From: DAXETY01 sp051155755
Lineage (GTDB): Bacteria; Desulfobacterota; Desulfobacteria; Desulfobacterales; SG8-13
DNA: 8,832 nucleotides
NCBI GenBank assembly: GCA_051155755.1
Contig: DAXETY010000169.1
Location: 1-8,832, forward strand
Reading direction: 5' to 3'
The number at the start of each line of letters is the position of its first letter. The first letter of the stretch is position 1. Positions 6,249-8,832 of this stretch are shown piece by piece. Under the pieces are notes generated by a model. The model worked only from the letters and a program-made list of their open reading frames with translations, searched no databases and was not told the origin of the DNA. Both the position numbers and the translations under genes were made by a program.

Positions 6249-7048
6249 CTTCGATTCAAGCCCGCCAGGTACTGATCGACGCACGCTTTGGTCTGCAGCA
6301 ACCCCTGCACGTCTTTGATCTCCAGGGTCCACCATGCACATTGCACCTGCCACAGAATTTCGAGCCGATCGCGGATATCCTCCAGAGATTCGGGCGGCAG
6401 GTGGCCCACTCCCGACAGTTCGGTGAAATACACGTGGGCATTGTGGACCCGTCCCGGGTGCGGAGAGACAAAATCCCGTGCTTCGAAGAGCTGGCTTGCG
6501 ACCGCTTCACAGGCATGGGCATGTCCGATATCGAAGGTCACACCCGCTCCGGATCGGCGCACCAGTTTTTCGAAAAGGTTCGGTTTGCTGGTCCAGCCCC
6601 ACGCCAGGTTCTCCAGGCACACTTTGACACCGCGTTCAGCGCCGTAATGCACCATCATGCGCAGGTTGGCGATGGTTTCGTTCCAGGACAGGATCCGCGT
6701 GGTGTCATGGCCCAGGCCGATGTGAAGGGTCAGGTAACGGCCGCCGGCCTTGGATACCAGCTTGATGACCCGTTGAAAAAGCCGAACGGCGTTCCGTGTG
6801 ACCGCCGGGTTTTCGTGGCCGATGTCCACTTTCATAAATGGGCAGTGGTACCGTAATTCCAATGGCTCCAGTCCGGCCATCAGATCGGCCCATCGGGATT
6901 CCGCAGCCGGGCCGTTGGGCAGGTGTTCCATGTCGAAAGACCAGTCGATGCCCGCGAATCCGTGCTCCAGGGCCAGATTTTTCAATCGATGCAGATCAGC
7001 GATAAAATTACACAGCGCCAATACGGGCTGAAAATTCTTCAATGCCAT
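6245..7048 (-). CDS. Sugar phosphate isomerase/epimerase-like TIM-barrel protein
   Basis: A 267-residue member of the xylose isomerase-like/AP endonuclease 2 TIM-barrel superfamily, whose members isomerise or epimerise sugars and inositols or process related substrates using a divalent metal. Likely metal and catalytic residues are E146 in VCLENLAWG, D173 and H176 in TFDIGHAH, H205 in VHNAHVYF, and E243 in TLEIKD, one per barrel strand as usual. YLTLHIG (105-111) is another typical strand. No signal peptide is visible, so it is cytoplasmic. The ATG follows AAAGGAAA. The apgM gene starts 40 bases downstream. That pairing suggests a central carbon role, but the actual substrate cannot be read from the sequence. 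The gene is flanked by inverted AT-rich repeats (copies A and B). Confidence 0.85.
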   Translation of the reverse strand: MALKNFQPVLALCNFIADLHRLKNLALEHGFAGIDWSFDMEHLPNGPAAESRWADLMAGLEPLELRYHCPFMKVDIGHENPAVTRNAVRLFQRVIKLVSKAGGRYLTLHIGLGHDTTRILSWNETIANLRMMVHYGAERGVKVCLENLAWGWTSKPNLFEKLVRRSGAGVTFDIGHAHACEAVASQLFEARDFVSPHPGRVHNAHVYFTELSGVGHLPPESLEDIRDRLEILWQVQCAWWTLEIKDVQGLLQTKACVDQYLAGLNRS

Positions 7049-7098
7049 CGGGACAATTTCCTTTCAGCAGATGGATCGGCGGCTCCTTCGAACCTAAA

Positions 7099-7121
7099 CT
7101 GAGCGTTTCAAATGTTTCAAA
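7099..7121 (-). repeat. AT-rich intergenic repeat, copy B
   Basis: CTGAGCGTTTCAAATG followed by TTTCAAA, the reverse complement of copy A with two extra bases. Similarity to copy A continues on the inner side to about 7085 (pattern CTCAGYTTMGRTTCRAAG on the minus strand), for a repeat of about 35 bases. It ends about 50 bases upstream of the isomerase-like start codon. It also pairs with copy C: 7105-7122 against 7166-7182. Confidence 0.75.
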
Positions 7122-7141
7122 AAAATATTTTTTATATATAT

Positions 7142-7282
7142 TCAAAGGATATATTTCCATTTCAGTTTTGAAAATTTGAAACCCTTCGGAATTGCCCGTT
7201 GGGGTTCGTTATCACAGGCGCCGGTTTCGGTCCAATCCAAATTGCCGCCGGCCTCCATCCGGGTATTGATATAATCGTTCAT
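7142..7282 (-). CDS. Small hypothetical ORF or gene remnant (46 codons)
   Basis: On the minus strand an ATG at 7282 opens a 46-codon frame to TGA at 7144-7142. The N-terminal 33 residues (for example MNDYINTRMEAGGNLDW) use codons like those of neighbouring genes and look protein-like. The frame also stays open upstream past 7317, reading KIVLPTALTNPGSA. The last 13 residues come from repeat copy C and are AT-rich. There is no ribosome binding site. I do not recognise the protein. It may be a decayed gene fragment trapped between repeats C and D, or chance. Confidence 0.25.
   Translation of the reverse strand: MNDYINTRMEAGGNLDWTETGACDNEPQRAIPKGFKFSKLKWKYIL
7166..7182 (+). repeat. AT-rich intergenic repeat, copy C
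   Basis: TTTTGAAAATTTGAAAC, continuing as CCTTCGGAATT, in the same orientation as copy A and inverted to copies B and D. It aligns to the repeat core TTTGAAA-n-TTTGAAACGCT with the CGCT degraded to CCTT. With B it makes an inverted repeat around a 43-base, A/T-dominated loop. Confidence 0.6.
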
Positions 7283-7328
7283 TGCGCTGCCGGGGTTGGT
7301 AAGGGCGGTCGGAAGCACTATCTTTCTT

Positions 7329-7356
7329 CTAAACGAAGCGTTTCGAATTTTTCAAA
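7329..7356 (-). repeat. AT-rich intergenic repeat, copy D
   Basis: CTAAACGAAGCGTTTCGAAT followed by TTTTCAAA. On the minus strand this reads TTTGAAAAATTCGAAACGCT then TCGTTTAG, sharing GAAACGCT and GTTTAG with copy B. It has the same orientation as B and is inverted to A and C. Confidence 0.6.
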
Positions 7357-7458
7357 GATGATGAAATCGTAAAAAGTCAAAATTCATAAAATTTCTGCCC
7401 TTCCCGCGGAGGCGGAAACCTCGAGATCAAACTAATTCCAAATGGTTCAACTCGACAG

Positions 7459-7473
7459 CCCCGCCTCGCGGGG
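7459..7473. repeat. GC-rich hairpin (CCCCGC-CTC-GCGGGG), likely dispersed-repeat half
   Basis: A perfect 6-base-pair stem with a 3-base loop, about 60 bases before the rhodanese start. On the minus strand it sits in GTCATCCCCGCGAGGCGGGG, which resembles a short palindromic repeat type common between genes in many proteobacteria. A degraded, oppositely oriented relative, TTCCCGCGGAGGCGGAAA, lies at 7401-7418. With no T-tract and no gene ending here, a terminator role is unlikely. Confidence 0.55.
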
Positions 7474-7532
7474 ATGACACACGGTTGGAGCCGGCTATTT
7501 ACGAGATCGTCAATTTGGTAGGGATTCTGCAA

Positions 7533-8072
7533 ATGAAATCTGCGATTGTTGTAACCATCATGACACTGGTGGCGGTGTCTGCGGCGACCCTGGCCGCCCG
7601 GGAGGACAGCGATGACCGCAAGAAAGAAATCGTCTATGCCATGTACGCCGATTACAAAAGCGATTTTCCCGAAGTTGCAGACATCGACCCTCAGGAGGCC
7701 ATGCGGCTGATGATGAACGATCGGGTGGTTTTTGTGGATACGCGCAAACCGGCGGAAATGGCGGTGTCGATGCTGCCGGAGGCCGTGACCAAGGAGGCCT
7801 TTTTGTCCGACATCGAACCGTATCGGGACCGCATCATTATCGGTTACTGCACGATCAGCTACCGCAGCGGTATATTCGCCCGGGAGATGGCTGCAAAAGG
7901 TGTCGAAATCCGCAATCTGCGTGGGGGCATTCTGGCCTGGACATTGGAGGGCGGAACGGTGTACGACGATGGAAAGCCGGTCAAACGGCTCCATGTCTAC
8001 GGCGACAAGTGGGATTATGCCCCGCGGGACTATGAGACCGTCAAGTTCGGCGTGTGGGATCGCATATTTTAG
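7533..8072 (+). CDS. Exported single-domain rhodanese (sulfurtransferase)
   Basis: A 179-residue protein with an N-terminal Sec signal peptide: MKSAIVVTIMTLVAVSAATL, with likely cleavage after LAA near residue 22. One rhodanese domain follows. VVFVDTRKPAEM (65-76) is the early domain motif. The active-site loop is CTISYRS, with the persulfide-forming Cys106 and the conserved Arg111-Ser112. LRGGILAW (129-136) is the usual C-terminal motif. It should move sulfane sulfur, or act on thiol chemistry, in the periplasm or as a lipid-free exported protein. I chose the ATG at 7533 rather than an upstream ATG at 7485 because the signal peptide then starts the protein and TAGGGA sits eight bases before it. 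A cysteine desulfurase gene starts 34 bases after its stop, so they are likely one operon. The physiological acceptor is unknown. Confidence 0.88.
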   Translation: MKSAIVVTIMTLVAVSAATLAAREDSDDRKKEIVYAMYADYKSDFPEVADIDPQEAMRLMMNDRVVFVDTRKPAEMAVSMLPEAVTKEAFLSDIEPYRDRIIIGYCTISYRSGIFAREMAAKGVEIRNLRGGILAWTLEGGTVYDDGKPVKRLHVYGDKWDYAPRDYETVKFGVWDRIF

Positions 8073-8106
8073 CACCCCGACTCGAACTTCTCGAGAGGAG
8101 AACGCA

Positions 8107-8832
8107 ATGGTTCAACCGATCTACCTCGACTACAACGGCACCACCCCGCACGATCCTGGCGTGATCGAAGCCATGCGACCGTTTCTGGAAACCGAATTCG
8201 GCAATCCCTCCAGCGCTCACTGGTACGGCATCAAACCCAAACAGGCCGTGGAGCGAGCTCGCAGGCAAGTGGCGGAGCTTTTGCACTGCGGTCCGGACGA
8301 GATCATCTTTACCAGCGGCGGCACCGAGTCCAACAACCATGCCATCCGCGGCATCGCCGATGCATTGCGCGACAAAGGCCGGCACATTATCACCAGCCGC
8401 TTCGAACACCCGGCTGTGCTCGAAGTATGCCGTTACCTGGAGCGATGCGGTTTTGAAACCACCTACCTGCCCGTGGGCGGCGACGGGATCGTCGACCCCG
8501 ATGACGTCCGCAAAGCCATCCGGAACGACACCATCCTGGTGACGATCATGCACGCCAATAACGAGGTGGGGACCATTCAGTCCATCCCGGAAATCAGCCG
8601 GGTGGCCCATGACCATGGTATCGCTCTGCACACCGATGCGGCGCAATCGGTGGGAAAAATACCGGTCGATGTGGAACTGCTCGGAGCGGATCTGCTTTCC
8701 GTGGCCGGCCACAAGGTTTATGCACCCAAAGGCGTTGGGGCGCTCTTCGTGCGCCGAAATCTGGAGATCGAAACCTTTTGCCACGGTGCCGGACAGGAGC
8801 GCGGAAAGCGGGCGGGCACGGAAACCGTCCTT
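8107..8832 (+). CDS. Cysteine desulfurase, class V aminotransferase fold (3' end outside window)
   Basis: A PLP enzyme that converts L-cysteine to L-alanine and an enzyme-bound persulfide, supplying sulfur for Fe-S clusters, tRNA thiolation or other uses. The first 242 residues are present and open to the window end. Family marks, in order: YLDYNGTTPHDP (6-17), FGNPSSAHWYG (31-41), FTSGGTESNNHAI (68-80), the FEHPAV histidine (H101), MHANNEVGTIQ (148-158), HTDAAQ (175-180), the PLP-binding lysine K203 in SVAGHKVYAPKG, and HGAGQERGKRAGTE (226-239), where most relatives have HGGGQE. The persulfide Cys loop and C-terminus are not in view, so the IscS-like versus SufS/NifS-like type is not decided, though motif wording is nearer IscS/NifS. 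The ATG follows GAGAGGAGAA. It lies directly after the exported rhodanese, suggesting a shared sulfur-handling task. Confidence 0.93.
   Translation, partial: MVQPIYLDYNGTTPHDPGVIEAMRPFLETEFGNPSSAHWYGIKPKQAVERARRQVAELLHCGPDEIIFTSGGTESNNHAIRGIADALRDKGRHIITSRFEHPAVLEVCRYLERCGFETTYLPVGGDGIVDPDDVRKAIRNDTILVTIMHANNEVGTIQSIPEISRVAHDHGIALHTDAAQSVGKIPVDVELLGADLLSVAGHKVYAPKGVGALFVRRNLEIETFCHGAGQERGKRAGTETVL

Larger units (their letters stand above)
7049..7532. other. Divergent intergenic region between the isomerase-like and rhodanese genes
   Basis: 484 bases separate two divergent genes and must hold both promoters. The left half is strikingly AT-rich (7120-7160 is almost all A/T, with several TATATA-like stretches). 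It carries repeat copies B and C as an imperfect inverted pair that could form a long hairpin, then a 46-codon ORF with gene-like codon use, then repeat copy D. The right half has a GC-rich hairpin (7459-7473) before the rhodanese. No promoter could be assigned with confidence. Confidence 0.6.

Noticed and set aside
6236..6856. 206-codon plus-strand frame opposite the isomerase-like gene
   Set aside because: Shadow of the TIM-barrel gene; no motif and no ribosome binding site.
1..8832. CRISPR array, tRNA or rRNA genes
   Set aside because: No regularly spaced direct repeats with unique spacers, and no cloverleaf or conserved rRNA segments, were seen on either strand.

Overview
The window looks like a GC-rich, anaerobe-type proteobacterial chromosome, most plausibly a Desulfobacterota relative (sulfate-reducer-like). 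The clues are an archaeal-type cofactor-independent phosphoglycerate mutase, an ectoine hydrolase-type gene, AT-rich intergenic repeats in an otherwise GC-rich background, and a group II intron. The lineage is an inference from gene content and composition; no rRNA or other taxonomic marker is present.

Layout. (1) About 3-1795, minus strand: a group II intron whose 3' end (domains V and VI) lies at the left window edge. It carries an intact-looking reverse transcriptase/maturase (115-1449) and 5' catalytic RNA sequence (1450 to about 1795). (2) 1796-2105: a non-coding leader with two palindromes, upstream of (3) 2106-3287, plus strand: a DoeA/EutD-type ectoine hydrolase gene (M24 creatinase/prolidase fold). 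It is full length (393 codons) but interrupted by one in-frame TAA at 2913-2915. (4) A heptanucleotide tandem repeat, then a RidA-family enamine/imine deaminase (3447-3827). (5) A minus-strand run read from right to left: a TIM-barrel sugar phosphate isomerase/epimerase-like protein (7048-6245), archaeal-type phosphoglycerate mutase ApgM (6204-4876) and an Fpg/Nei-family DNA glycosylase (4728-3928). (6) A 484-base divergent intergenic region with AT-rich inverted repeats, a possible gene remnant and a GC hairpin. (7) A plus-strand pair: an exported single-domain rhodanese (7533-8072) and a PLP-dependent cysteine desulfurase (8107 to the window end, cut off).

Working together. The ectoine hydrolase and RidA could form a small compatible-solute or amine catabolism locus, now damaged by the stop codon and with an intron lying upstream in antisense. 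The rhodanese and desulfurase form a sulfur-handling pair. The isomerase-like gene and apgM are 40 bases apart and probably co-transcribed.

I did not find a clear, new multi-gene system. The items most worth checking are the isolated nonsense codon in the hydrolase, the alternating inverted repeats around the isomerase gene and a 46-codon ORF, and the pairing of an exported rhodanese with a cytoplasmic desulfurase.
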